Below are positions 41,771 through 51,578 of a stretch of DNA of 64,000 nucleotides, piece by piece. A program made the position numbers and the translations under genes. How positions within the stretch are numbered: the first letter of the stretch is position 1; each line of letters starts with the position of its first letter. The notes beneath the pieces were generated by a model, which saw only the letters and a list, made by a program, of their open reading frames with translations, made no database searches and had not been told where the DNA came from. The DNA comes from Chryseobacterium candidae (lineage in GTDB: Bacteria > Bacteroidota > Bacteroidia > Flavobacteriales > Weeksellaceae), in assembly GCF_004916905.1 (NCBI RefSeq), contig NZ_SDLV01000010.1, forward strand, positions 62,001 through 126,000, in the 5' to 3' direction.

Positions 41771-42124
41771 ATGCAAAAATTTCTCAGAGTCTTTTTTGTC
41801 TTTTCTTTACTCCTGATATTTATTTCAAATGTCAGTGGTGTTACCACATGTCTTGATCACCACAGGCACGCCAAAAGTAAAGTAATTTATAAAAAGGATT
41901 CAAAAGAAGAGAAAATTCCTACCTTTTCACAGGACGACGAATGTCAGTGTGCACTTCATATGCATATGACCAATATTCTTCTCCCTGAACCTTTGAATTT
42001 AGATTTTACCATTAACGCGAGCAATGATGATGAAATGCCACAACCAAAAGCCATTTCATATCGTTGTCTTCTGGACTTTTTCAGCTCCAGAGCTCCCCCA
42101 GCCGTATTCTCTGTGGCAGCATAA
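41771..42124 (+). CDS. Small exported His/Cys-rich protein upstream of a TonB receptor
   Basis: A 117-residue protein from the ATG of MQKFLRVFFVFSLLLIFI, a signal peptide; the TTG upstream is in the -7 box. The mature part has clustered possible metal ligands (CLDHHRH and CQCALHMHM) and ends in FFSSRAPPAVF, a tail like that of DUF2946-type metal-linked proteins. It probably binds a metal in the periplasm or at the surface; the ion is unknown. It is first in line before a TonB receptor and an ABC transporter. Confidence 0.68.
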   Translation: MQKFLRVFFVFSLLLIFISNVSGVTTCLDHHRHAKSKVIYKKDSKEEKIPTFSQDDECQCALHMHMTNILLPEPLNLDFTINASNDDEMPQPKAISYRCLLDFFSSRAPPAVFSVAA

Positions 42125-42222
42125 TCTATGCTGTCTTAATATTTTGTTTACAGATTTTATAGTCTGTACTGTAATTCCGTGGATACCTAAGTCTTAATAT
42201 TCTTAAGGATATCCTTTTATTA

Positions 42223-44565
42223 ATGGGCACATTCACTGCCCGTACATCCCTGTTCATGATTACCAGTAATTTTAATTATTTGGGAATATTTCATTGCATT
42301 TCCCTAAATCCTGTGAAACTTTTCAGTGTAAGTTTCATCATATCAGCATCATTTCTGCATGCTCAATCCAGTTCTGAAGATTCATTATCTACAGTAGTTC
42401 AAACCGTTGAAGTTATCGGAAGAAAATCCAAAGATTATACTTCCGACTATTCTTTTGCCGCCACTAAAATTGCGATGAAAAACAAAGAACTACCATTAAC
42501 ACTTAATACCGTTACCAAAGAACTGATCACCGACCGTCAGGCTTTTCAGCTTGGAGAGGTCATGAAAAATGTAAACGGAGTTTCTCGTTCCAGCTACTAT
42601 AATCAATACAACATCCGCGGGATCAGCCAGAATGAGGAAGGCCAGATCATCAATGGAATGCGGACAAGACAATATTATTTTTTACAGCCTATGACTTCCA
42701 ATATAGAACGTGTGGAGGTTTTTAAAGGTCCGGCAAGTATTACCATGTCCAGCGTAGATCCCGGAGGAACGATCAATATGGTTACCAAAAAGCCATTGTC
42801 AAACCCTCGTCACGAAATTAGTTTATCGGGAGGTAGTTTTGAAACTTATCGTATCACTACAGATCTTACAGGTCCTTTAAATAAGAACAAAACCTTATTA
42901 TATCGTTTCAACGGAGCGTATCAGAATGCTCATTCATTCAGAGATCATGTCAAGAACAGCGGTATTCTGATCTCACCTTCTATCACTTTTGTTCCAAATG
43001 AAAAAACATCCGTGAATGTGGAAATGATTTTCAATGATCTTCATGGAAATCTGGATCGTGGACAGCCTATTTTCGGGGCTGTCGCAGGAAAAACAGATTT
43101 GTACAGCACTCCGAGGTCTTTGAATCTGGGGGCTCCGGATGATTTTTTTAAAACCAGAGAGCTCATAATAATGGGAACTGTTGCCCATCATTTTAACCAA
43201 TCCATCAGTTTTAATGCTTCTTATATGAAGCAATACTGGAGAGAAAACCTGCAAGAACACAGAACAACTAACTCTTTTGTGCCTGATATGGATAATAAAC
43301 CGGTTTCCAGTCTTGCTATGATGCAGTTTGTGCAGAGAAAACAAAACTGGGCAACAGATAACATTAATGCTTATTTTAATTTTAAATTCAAAACCGGTTC
43401 TGTTCTGCATCAGGCCTTGATAGGCTATGATAACCAGATCTGGGAAAAACGTAAAGGCGGACAACAAAATGCTGCAAGAGGTTTTCTTTTGAAAAACGGT
43501 TCTATTGCTTCTTCTTATAATCCTTTAAAAGCTTCAGAATATCAAACCGTAAATTATAATGGAACAATCATTCCTAAGCCTAATGTTACGCCATTTGATC
43601 TGAATCCGGGTGCTGCCAACTATCAGGGTGCTGATTTTAATACGCTTAATATAATCACACCTTTAACTTCCGCTCTTACGACTACCCATGCAGCTTATTT
43701 CCAGCATCTTTTTACCTGGAAAAAGTTTACAATATTATCGGGAATCCGTCAGGAATGGTTTCAGGATATCACCAATTTCAAAGAAACCAATGAGACCTCT
43801 TTTAATAATAACAAACTTCTTTACAGATTCGGGATCACCTATCGTTTAACCGATAATATCAATGTCTACGGAACGTATCTTACAGGCTATCAGCCCCAGT
43901 CCAATACGGTAACATTGATGCCTAATACTTCAAGTCTTACAGGATCTGCAGCAAGATTTAAACCTTTAACTTCTGATCTTAAAGAACTGGGAATCAAAGC
44001 ACAGCTTTTTGGCAGGATTTCATTGAATCTTGCAGTGTATGAAATCTACCAGAGAAATATTTTAATCAATGCCAATAATCCTTCAGAACCTGATGAGCTT
44101 GTACAGCGCGGGGCAGACCGAAGCCGCGGATTTGAAGCAGAATTTTCCGGTCATATTCTTCCTCAGTGGCATATTTACGGAGGCTACAGCTATATTGATG
44201 CTAAAATACTGGATGATACAAACAGTGATCTCGTGGGAAAAAGGAAAGAAAACACTTCTAAAAATTCTGTGAATATCTGGACTCGTTACAATTTTTCAAC
44301 TATAGAATTCCTGAAAGACTTTGGAATCGGTGCCGGAATGCTTTATCAGAGTTCTAAAGTTCCATGGTTCACAAGAAGTTTTGAACTTCCTGCCTATACT
44401 ACAATAGATGCTGCTTTATATTATACTCCCAAAAAAACAGTCCAGCTCTCTTTTAATCTGAATAATATCACGAACAAAGTATACTGGATTGGGGCTCAGA
44501 ACTACTTAAGATTATTTCCGGGAACTCCAAGGAATTATTTACTAACTGCTACTTATAAATTTTAA
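42223..44565 (+). CDS. TonB-dependent siderophore-type receptor
   Basis: A 780-residue receptor. ATGs at 42223 and 42256 are both possible; the export segment LFSVSFIISASFLHAQ supports either. The plug has AFQLGEVMKNVNGVSRSSYY, YNIRGISQNEEGQIINGM and ERVEVFKGPASITMSSVDPG, and the barrel has NINVYGTYLTGYQPQS and the final YLRLFPGTPRNYLLTATYKF, all typical of FhuA/FecA siderophore receptors. The substrate is probably a ferric or other metal chelate. The permease gene starts 3 bp after its stop. Confidence 0.9.
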   Translation: MGTFTARTSLFMITSNFNYLGIFHCISLNPVKLFSVSFIISASFLHAQSSSEDSLSTVVQTVEVIGRKSKDYTSDYSFAATKIAMKNKELPLTLNTVTKELITDRQAFQLGEVMKNVNGVSRSSYYNQYNIRGISQNEEGQIINGMRTRQYYFLQPMTSNIERVEVFKGPASITMSSVDPGGTINMVTKKPLSNPRHEISLSGGSFETYRITTDLTGPLNKNKTLLYRFNGAYQNAHSFRDHVKNSGILISPSITFVPNEKTSVNVEMIFNDLHGNLDRGQPIFGAVAGKTDLYSTPRSLNLGAPDDFFKTRELIIMGTVAHHFNQSISFNASYMKQYWRENLQEHRTTNSFVPDMDNKPVSSLAMMQFVQRKQNWATDNINAYFNFKFKTGSVLHQALIGYDNQIWEKRKGGQQNAARGFLLKNGSIASSYNPLKASEYQTVNYNGTIIPKPNVTPFDLNPGAANYQGADFNTLNIITPLTSALTTTHAAYFQHLFTWKKFTILSGIRQEWFQDITNFKETNETSFNNNKLLYRFGITYRLTDNINVYGTYLTGYQPQSNTVTLMPNTSSLTGSAARFKPLTSDLKELGIKAQLFGRISLNLAVYEIYQRNILINANNPSEPDELVQRGADRSRGFEAEFSGHILPQWHIYGGYSYIDAKILDDTNSDLVGKRKENTSKNSVNIWTRYNFSTIEFLKDFGIGAGMLYQSSKVPWFTRSFELPAYTTIDAALYYTPKKTVQLSFNLNNITNKVYWIGAQNYLRLFPGTPRNYLLTATYKF

Positions 44566-44568
44566 ATT

Positions 44569-46014
44569 ATGGCTATTTCAAACTTACAACTGATGGTGAG
44601 AAAAACCTGGCAGGATTTGTTTAAAGGAAAACAGAATCTGCTCACCACTATTGCTGTAATCCTGTTCTGTATGCTGAGTATTGGCATAGGATATACAAAA
44701 TACACGGACTCTTTTTCAAAAATAAAAGAATACAGGAAAGCAGTCAGGGAAAGCTGGGAACACAGACCGGATAAGCATCCGCACCGTATGGCTCATTATG
44801 GTTATCTGGTTTTCAGAATCGGGCATCCTTTGAATATTTTTGATAACGGACTGGATGATTATCTGGGAAATGTCATATTTCTGGAAGCCCATAAACAGAA
44901 TACTGCCAACCTTTCGGAAGCGGGAAGTTCTGGTACTTTGGTCAGATTCGGGGCATTTAGCAGTGCATTTATTTTGCAGAGCATTGTTCCACTGATTATA
45001 CTTTTTTTAGGATTTGGATTAATTGTACAGGAACGTGAGAATGCCACTTTAAAGATCATCAGTGTGCAGGGAGCTTCCGGAAGGGATATTATCTGGGGGA
45101 AAATTCTTGGACTCTGGCTGTTTTCTCTTTGTTTTCTGATTCCGGTTATTCCTGTTGTTTTCATGGCTGCATTAATGTCAGAAACTACAAATTCTACGGA
45201 TATTCTATTACGCTTATCATTTATCCTGCCTGCTTATATGATCTATTATTTTTTTATCTGTACGTTGACCGTTGTGGTTTCCGCGAACAGTAAAAATACC
45301 TCATCAGCGTTGATCAGCCTTATTGGTTTCTGGCTTCTTTTCATAATCGTTTTGCCTAAAGGAATTCAGTTTGCAGCACAGAATATATATCCGGCTCCTT
45401 CCCGTATTGCTTTTGAAACCACTCTGGAAAAGGATATTCTAAAATCGGGAGACAGTCATAATCCGGATGATCCGCATTTCAAAAAGATCAAAGATTCTTT
45501 ACTGGCAAGGTATCAAGTGAAAACAACCAATGAACTTCCTTTCAATTACGGAGGATTCGTCATGAAGGAAGGAGAAAAAATAAGTTCACAGATTTATATA
45601 AGACATCAAAAGGAATTGCAGACCATTTACAACAAACAGCAAAGTCTGACAGATTTTTCAGGACTGATTAATCCTGCGATTGCTATTAAAAACTTCTCCA
45701 TGATTGCTACAGGTACAGATTTCTTTTCTTATAACCAGTTTCAGGAACAGGCAGAAGAGTATCGTTATCAGATGGCCCAGCATCTAAATGATTTACAAAT
45801 TGAGCAGATCAGCAATATTAAACCGGAAAACGGCGGACCGCCTGCTGTCATCGACAAACATAACTGGGAAAAGTTTCCGGACTTTCAATACCGGTATACT
45901 TCTGTTTTGAACAGTATGAAACAACAGCCAGTACCCGCAGCGGCATTAGTTTTATGGATGGCTGTCTGCATTATTGCAATTGAACTCAGTGGAAGAAAAT
46001 TAAAATTAATCTAA
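44569..46014 (+). CDS. ABC-2-type permease with DUF3526, first subunit
   Basis: A 481-residue membrane protein. One helix is at residues ~22-42, a large extracytoplasmic stretch of ~75 residues follows, then clustered helices (SIVPLIILFLGFGLIVQERE, ILGLWLFSLCFLIPVIP, ISLIGFWLLFIIVLP), a second soluble stretch of ~160 residues, and a final helix. The QEREN-AT-KIISVQG loop marks NosY/ABC-2 permeases. It forms a pair with the next gene, whose ATG directly follows its stop. Confidence 0.85.
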   Translation: MAISNLQLMVRKTWQDLFKGKQNLLTTIAVILFCMLSIGIGYTKYTDSFSKIKEYRKAVRESWEHRPDKHPHRMAHYGYLVFRIGHPLNIFDNGLDDYLGNVIFLEAHKQNTANLSEAGSSGTLVRFGAFSSAFILQSIVPLIILFLGFGLIVQERENATLKIISVQGASGRDIIWGKILGLWLFSLCFLIPVIPVVFMAALMSETTNSTDILLRLSFILPAYMIYYFFICTLTVVVSANSKNTSSALISLIGFWLLFIIVLPKGIQFAAQNIYPAPSRIAFETTLEKDILKSGDSHNPDDPHFKKIKDSLLARYQVKTTNELPFNYGGFVMKEGEKISSQIYIRHQKELQTIYNKQQSLTDFSGLINPAIAIKNFSMIATGTDFFSYNQFQEQAEEYRYQMAQHLNDLQIEQISNIKPENGGPPAVIDKHNWEKFPDFQYRYTSVLNSMKQQPVPAAALVLWMAVCIIAIELSGRKLKLI

Positions 46015-47361
46015 ATGAACCGTTATTTATATACCCAATTTTACCGTAACAAAGCCTATATCATTGCACTGCTGTTTTTATTGATAGCCGGACTGATGGC
46101 TATTTATACCGGAAAAAAATTTCTGGACAGAAACGAAGATATCATCTCCAAAAGCGGAACATTTCAGAAAGAAAGTATAGAAAGAAACACAAAATTTCAT
46201 AAAGATGATCTGGGACTGGTGCTTTATTATATTAAATTCAATCTGGTGAATGAAACGCCCAAACTGGCAGCTTTAAATATCGGAATGCGTGATTTAAATC
46301 CCTCTATTCAAGGGGTTACCATCAGGAATCTTGAAGAACAGCGTTATAATGCGGATTTTTATAATCCCGCCAATGCAGCAGTTGGAAATTTTGACTTTAG
46401 TTTCGTTGTTGTTTTCCTTTTTCCACTGGTAATTGTGGCATTCTGCTATAACCTGATTTCTGAGGAAGAAGAAAAAGGAACCTGGAAGCTGCTTTCGGTT
46501 CAGAGCAATAATTTACAAAAGCTTCTGGATCATAAGATGTTCATACGTCTTTTGGCTGTGACAGTTGTTTATCTTGCATTAATTATCATCGCTTCGGTAT
46601 GGATTAAAATACCTTTAGATTTCTATTATATCGCTTTTATCATCAGCGGCTGGCTTTATATTTTATTCTGGTTTACCCTTTGCAGATGGATTATTTCCTT
46701 TCGGAAATCATCAGCTCAGAATGCATTAATTCTCCTGACTGTATGGGTAGGAATCAATTTCATTATCCCGATGAGCAGTAATATCCTGATACAGAAGCTC
46801 TATCCCGTTCATGAATCCCTTAAAGCAGTGATGGAACAGAGAGAAGGCTATCATAATAAATGGGATGAGGCTAAGCAGCCAACCATGGAAAAATTCTACA
46901 AAGCCTATCCCCAATACAGAAATTTCACCGTGGAAGAAAATGCTGCATTCACCTGGACCTGGTATTATGCCATGCAGCATATGGGAGATCTTGAATCTGC
47001 GAAATCATCGGAACAATACACAGAAAAAATGCAAAAGCGGAATCAGGCGGCAACTTATTTGGGTTATCTTCTTCCGAATCTTCATACCCAGCTTACAGAA
47101 AGTCATCTGGCGAAATCTGATATGCAGAATCATTTACAATATGCTGCATCACTCAAGAGATTTCATGAGCAAAAACGGCTGTTTTTCTACCCTCTTATCT
47201 TCTCCGGAAAGAATGCAGAGTCCATTAACTGGTCACAACAGACCATACAGGTATTCAGATTTTCTTCATCTGTTAAATGGATACAGATCATTCTTCCCTA
47301 TCTCATCTTTATTGCTTTATTTATCATCCTTTCACAATACAAATTCAGAAAACTATGTTAA
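46015..47361 (+). CDS. ABC-2-type permease with DUF3526, second subunit
   Basis: A 448-residue protein with the same layout as its upstream neighbour: N-terminal helix (YIIALLFLLIAGLMAIYTG), a soluble loop, clustered helices (FVVVFLFPLVIVAFCYNLIS, then EEEEKGTWKLLSVQ), a second soluble stretch and a C-terminal helix. It is divergent in sequence, as expected of a heterodimer. It overlaps the ATPase gene by 7 bases. Confidence 0.85.
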   Translation: MNRYLYTQFYRNKAYIIALLFLLIAGLMAIYTGKKFLDRNEDIISKSGTFQKESIERNTKFHKDDLGLVLYYIKFNLVNETPKLAALNIGMRDLNPSIQGVTIRNLEEQRYNADFYNPANAAVGNFDFSFVVVFLFPLVIVAFCYNLISEEEEKGTWKLLSVQSNNLQKLLDHKMFIRLLAVTVVYLALIIIASVWIKIPLDFYYIAFIISGWLYILFWFTLCRWIISFRKSSAQNALILLTVWVGINFIIPMSSNILIQKLYPVHESLKAVMEQREGYHNKWDEAKQPTMEKFYKAYPQYRNFTVEENAAFTWTWYYAMQHMGDLESAKSSEQYTEKMQKRNQAATYLGYLLPNLHTQLTESHLAKSDMQNHLQYAASLKRFHEQKRLFFYPLIFSGKNAESINWSQQTIQVFRFSSSVKWIQIILPYLIFIALFIILSQYKFRKLC

Positions 47362-48050
47362 AAACGGTCAACCTACATAAAAAATACAACGATTTTACAG
47401 CGCTCCATTCTCTTAATCTGGAAGTAAAGAGAGGAGAAATTTTTGCGTTACTCGGACAAAACGGAGCGGGTAAAAGCACAACGATCAATATTCTTCTCGG
47501 GCTCATCAAAGCTACTTCCGGGGATGCTTTCATCAATGATATTTCGGTAAAAGAAGAACCTCAGCAAATAAAAAAACATCTCGCTTATATTCCTGAAACC
47601 GTTCTTTTATATCCTAACCTTACCGGAATAGAAAACCTTGATTTTTTCTCCAAAATTGCAGGATTCGACTATCAAAAGGATGAATTATCTGCATTACTTA
47701 AACGCACTGGTTTGCAGGAAACCGCCCATCAAAAAGCATTAGGAGGATATTCCAAAGGAATGCGGCAAAAAGTAGGTATTGCCATAGCTCTTGCAAAAGA
47801 TGCAAAAGTGCTTCTCCTGGATGAGCCTACCAGCGGACTGGATCCTATAGCAACAGCAGAGTTTACAGAAATTGTCCGTCAGCTGGGCAAAGAAGGCAGA
47901 ACTGTTTTAATGGCAACCCATGACATCTTCAATGCTGTAAGTGTTGCTACCAACATCGGCATTATGAAACAGGGAGAACTCGTACAGAATTTACCTTCGA
48001 AGGAATTTACAGCAAAGGAATTACAGGAGCTGTACCTGAAAACTATCTGA
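47355..48050 (+). CDS. ABC transporter ATPase for the DUF3526 permeases
   Basis: A 231-residue ATPase from the ATG of MLKTVNLHKKYNDF. Walker A is LLGQNGAGKSTTINILLG, the signature is GYSKGMRQKVGIAIAL, Walker B is VLLLDEPTSGLDP and the switch His is in ATHDIF. The type (CcmA/NosF/drug-exporter-like) fits ABC-2 permeases rather than FecCD importers. It is the last gene of the cassette; a terminator follows 51 bases later. Confidence 0.92.
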   Translation: MLKTVNLHKKYNDFTALHSLNLEVKRGEIFALLGQNGAGKSTTINILLGLIKATSGDAFINDISVKEEPQQIKKHLAYIPETVLLYPNLTGIENLDFFSKIAGFDYQKDELSALLKRTGLQETAHQKALGGYSKGMRQKVGIAIALAKDAKVLLLDEPTSGLDPIATAEFTEIVRQLGKEGRTVLMATHDIFNAVSVATNIGIMKQGELVQNLPSKEFTAKELQELYLKTI

Positions 48051-48101
48051 TGATTCCGTTACTTCGGTGAGTAACTTTTCATATTAAATATCAATTGGTT
48101 G

Positions 48102-48135
48102 ATGCCCGGTGACAATTTGTTACCGGGCATTTTGT
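48102..48135 (+). terminator. Intrinsic terminator of the TonB/ABC cassette
   Basis: The 12-bp stem ATGCCCGGTGAC/GTTACCGGGCAT (one G-T) has a five-base loop and is followed by TTTTGTTTA. Confidence 0.85.
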
Positions 48136-49443
48136 TTATCCTGATATTGATGTCAGTGCTTTCTTATACTCTGATAACACTCTTTCGCGGGCAAAAGCAT
48201 GTTCTACTATTGGCTTAGGATATGCAGAGGTACCCCACTCCGGAATCCATTTTTTGATATACAGTAAATCTTTGTCAAATTTTTCCATCTGGGCGGTAGG
48301 ATTAAAAACCCTGAAATAAGGTGCGGCATCACAGCCGGAGCCTGCGGCCCACTGCCAGTTTCCATTGTTTGCAGACAGATCGTAGTCGTTCAGTTTTAAG
48401 GCAAAATAAGCTTCCCCCCAACGCCAGTCGATCAGCAGATGTTTGCATAAAAAACTCGCAACAATCATTCGTACCCGGTTATGCATATAGCCCGTCTGAT
48501 TCAGTTCTCTCATTCCGGCATCTACGATCGGATATCCTGTAGTTCCTTCGCACCAGTGTTTAAACTCATCTTCATTATTCCGCCATTGGATATTATCATA
48601 CTGCTTTTTAAATGATTGATGAACCACCTGTGGAAAATGATATAAAATCTGCATAAAAAACTCACGCCAGATCAGTTCCGAAAGCCATACCGCATTATGC
48701 TTCAGGGCAAAATCCACGCATTTCCTGATGCTGATGGTTCCAAAGCGTAAAGCAATTCCGAGTTGTGTGGTGTGCTGCAGCGCCGGATAATCACGAAATT
48801 GGTCATAATTATCTATAATGGAGGCATCCAGAAACGGCTTTTTACAATCAAAATCCGTTTTTTTGAAACCAATCTCTGTTAAAGTAAGAATCTCAGAATA
48901 TTCCTGTGTAAAGAAATTTTTAAAATCCAATTCAACAGATTGATAATGTTCAGGAGTTAAGGCTTCCCGCCATTTCTTTGCAAAAGGGGTGTAAACCGTG
49001 TAGGGTGAACCATCTTTTTTAATAATCTGGTCTTTATCAAAAATCACCTGATCTTTATAAGCTTTAAAAGGAATATTCTTTTCTTTAAAAAAATAATAGA
49101 TTTCTTTATCACGTTCAATCGCCTGAGGTTCATAATCACGGTTGCAAAAAACACCTTCAATAGTATATTCTTCGGATAATTTTCTGAATAGGTCTATCGG
49201 CTTACCATAATACGTATTGACTTTTGAGTGGTATTTTTTCAATGTAATATTGATGTTCTCCAAAGCCTGATGGATATAATCTACCCTTCGGTCTTCTTTA
49301 TCCTGCAGCTTTTCAAGAATATCAGTATCAAATATAAATATGGGTATTACCGGTGCATCAGACTGCAGAGCGTGGTGAAGTCCTATATTGTCTTCCAATC
49401 TCAGATCACGCCTGAACCAGAAAATGGTGATTGTATCTTTCAT
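48136..49443 (-). CDS. phr: Deoxyribodipyrimidine photolyase (class I, CPD type)
   Basis: A 435-residue cryptochrome/photolyase. The N-terminal antenna domain starts ITIFWFRRDLRLEDNIGLHH. The FAD domain has WLSELIWREFFMQILYHFP, GTTGYPIVDAGMRELNQTGY and MHNRVRMIVASFLCKHLLIDW, then NGNWQWAAGSGCDAAPYFR. It repairs UV pyrimidine dimers with blue light. It is not in the carotenoid operon but in the same region; convergent with the ABC cassette. Confidence 0.95.
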   Translation of the reverse strand: MKDTITIFWFRRDLRLEDNIGLHHALQSDAPVIPIFIFDTDILEKLQDKEDRRVDYIHQALENINITLKKYHSKVNTYYGKPIDLFRKLSEEYTIEGVFCNRDYEPQAIERDKEIYYFFKEKNIPFKAYKDQVIFDKDQIIKKDGSPYTVYTPFAKKWREALTPEHYQSVELDFKNFFTQEYSEILTLTEIGFKKTDFDCKKPFLDASIIDNYDQFRDYPALQHTTQLGIALRFGTISIRKCVDFALKHNAVWLSELIWREFFMQILYHFPQVVHQSFKKQYDNIQWRNNEDEFKHWCEGTTGYPIVDAGMRELNQTGYMHNRVRMIVASFLCKHLLIDWRWGEAYFALKLNDYDLSANNGNWQWAAGSGCDAAPYFRVFNPTAQMEKFDKDLLYIKKWIPEWGTSAYPKPIVEHAFARERVLSEYKKALTSISG

Positions 49444-49631
49444 AATAGCTTAATTCAAATTCATCGATCATTCCTGCTTTGGAATGACTCCATAACGAAG
49501 GATAAATATACAGATTTTAGCACATTAATATTTTTAACAATTTACATTATTCGACTTTATCATTACAGTTTACATGATGATATGAATTAAAATTTTCCGA
49601 CATTTGCCCCAATTATAATTGAAGCTTAAGC

Positions 49632-49874
49632 ATGGAAGAATTTGAAGTACCGGTAACCTACAAGGGTAAAGACATGATTTTCAATGGAAAGCTTGCTACA
49701 TTTTCTTACGGATATAAGCTTTACGTAGATGTAGATGGAATTGAAGTTGTTATTGAGCGTGATGATCACGGTGACTTAAGGGCTCTTCTGCCGGATGCCG
49801 CTTCAGAAAAAGATATAGACAAGGGGCTTATTGAAGCTATTATTGAAGTGTTTAAAGAGCTTCAGGTTTTATAA
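49632..49874 (+). CDS. Hypothetical 80-residue acidic protein
   Basis: MEEFEVPVTYKGKDMIFNGK opens a small beta-rich protein with an acidic face (YVDVDGIEVVIERDDHGDL) and a helical end (EAIIEVFKELQVL). No signal or membrane segment. I recognise no family; the codon pattern and clean ATG support a real gene. Confidence 0.65.
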   Translation: MEEFEVPVTYKGKDMIFNGKLATFSYGYKLYVDVDGIEVVIERDDHGDLRALLPDAASEKDIDKGLIEAIIEVFKELQVL

Positions 49875-50082
49875 TTCGTGCTGACCCCAATGAGATTCCG
49901 ATAAATTTGGCTTCTCTTCCTTTGGCTCTGATCATGATTTTCGTTTCCATTGCCAAAATCATACTGTTGAAAAAAGAAACGCAGTGATAAGAATCAATGC
50001 TTTCATAACGGGTCTGATTTTATTGACTATCCCTTTAATTAATACTCGATATTAATGATTAACAAAGGTTTTCTTATTGATA
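49875..50082. other. Non-coding gap, nothing recognised
   Basis: Between the 80-residue gene and the dispersed repeat pair I see no ORF with family sense and no stable hairpin. Confidence 0.4.
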
Positions 50083-50161
50083 GCCCTTCGACAAGCTCAG
50101 GGTGACAAACCGGATACCAATCGAAATTTTTAAGTGTTGTCAGGCTGGATCTGTCGAAGCT
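50083..50161. repeat. Inverted dispersed repeat (CCCTTCGACAAGCTCAGGGTGACA type)
   Basis: The left end GCCCTTCGACAAGCTCAGGG continues TGACA. The right end is TGTCAGGCTGGATCTGTCGA continuing AGCT, a diverged reverse complement (50138-50161). I recognise the left end as a frequent intergenic repeat in Bacteroidetes. The pair encloses 30 bases and resembles a tiny MITE. Confidence 0.6.
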
Positions 50162-50229
50162 ATTATTGCTAAAAGGGACAGGTCAAAAAATATGATAGAT
50201 TTAACAATAAACAATGCAGAAAAGATTCA

Positions 50230-51387
50230 TTATGACTTCCTGAATACTTTCATCTGCCCCGCCATTAGGGCCAGTAAAATTCCAAAACAGGCAAAAAGAC
50301 CGTAGGAATATCTAAGATCAAAGCTTTCTGCAATATACCCGATAAGAGGCGGCCCCATCAGAAATCCTAAAAACGAAATACTGGAGACAAATGACAAAGC
50401 AATGCTTGGAGCTACCGTGCTCACTTTTCCTACGGTACTGTAAACGGACGGCACGCTTAATGAACTTCCAAGGCCAATAATCATGAAAGCAATAATGCAG
50501 ATCCACAGTTCCGGAAAGAAAACACTTAGAAAAAGACCTCCGCTCATCAATAAGCCACAACATTGCAGAACAATCTTTTTTCCATATTTCTCAATGATTT
50601 TATTTCCAATAAATCTGCCTAAAGTCATCATTAAGATAAAACTTGTATATCCCAGTATGACAAGATTTTCAGGTGCTTTAACTATTGTTTGAAAATACAC
50701 CCCGCTCCAGTCGAACATTGCTCCTTCAATCGCCATACTCAGAAATCCTATAATTCCCAAACCAAACAGTGTTGGATTCACAGCTTTGAATAGGGACCGG
50801 GTCTGCGGCTCCGCTTTATGGATGATATTGGTAAGGTTTCTTTTACTGTAGAACCAAAGGATTCCCACCAAAATGAAAATAACAGCAAAATGGTAAAAAG
50901 TTCCCACTTGAAAATTAATCATCAGTAAACCGATTACTGCACCTGTAAGACCTGCAAAACACCAGGCTCCATGATACGAAGAGAGAAGCGTTCTTTTCGA
51001 GATAGATTCTATTTCAATAGCCTGCGTATTGATAGCAATATTGCACATGTTACCGGAAACTCCAAAGAAGAACAGAAAAATGCCTAACGTCCAGTAAGAA
51101 GGGGACAGACCAATTAATAAAAGAAAAAAAGGATAGAGTAAAAAACATCTTTTAATAATCCCGCTGCTTCCGTAAATACTAATCAGTTTTCCGGCCAAAA
51201 CCATTGTGGAAAGCTGTCCTATCGGCATAAGAAGCAAGAGTGTTCCCAGCTGTGCTTCGTTGATGGAAAGAGCCGTTTTAATGATAGGAATCCGGCTCGC
51301 CCAGGAAGAAAAAACAAGCCCATGGGCAAAGAAAAGTAAAAAACAGGCTGTCGGCATTTTTGCATTAAAAGGTGCGCTCTCATTCAT
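50230..51387 (-). CDS. MFS transporter (YbjJ/fucose-permease-like)
   Basis: A 385-residue protein with twelve predicted membrane segments. The family cues are ASRIPIIKTALSINEAQLGT near the start, and a loop between helices 2 and 3. The set resembles YbjJ and sugar-type permeases, whose substrate is often unknown. Stand-alone gene on the minus strand, divergent from the GNAT gene. No regulator is adjacent. Confidence 0.85.
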   Translation of the reverse strand: MNESAPFNAKMPTACFLLFFAHGLVFSSWASRIPIIKTALSINEAQLGTLLLLMPIGQLSTMVLAGKLISIYGSSGIIKRCFLLYPFFLLLIGLSPSYWTLGIFLFFFGVSGNMCNIAINTQAIEIESISKRTLLSSYHGAWCFAGLTGAVIGLLMINFQVGTFYHFAVIFILVGILWFYSKRNLTNIIHKAEPQTRSLFKAVNPTLFGLGIIGFLSMAIEGAMFDWSGVYFQTIVKAPENLVILGYTSFILMMTLGRFIGNKIIEKYGKKIVLQCCGLLMSGGLFLSVFFPELWICIIAFMIIGLGSSLSVPSVYSTVGKVSTVAPSIALSFVSSISFLGFLMGPPLIGYIAESFDLRYSYGLFACFGILLALMAGQMKVFRKS

Positions 51388-51578
51388 TATATCAGGGTAA
51401 TAAAAATTCCTTTTGCAAATTTAAACACGTTACGTCATTAAAATGTAGTTCATTTTTGTCATTTTTATGTTCCATTTTAACCAATAACATTAATACAGAC
51501 TTTATCTGGTAGAAAATCACCTGATTTTTTGAACACCGATATTCATTTTTTGTTAATTTCGAGGGATAAAAATAAATC

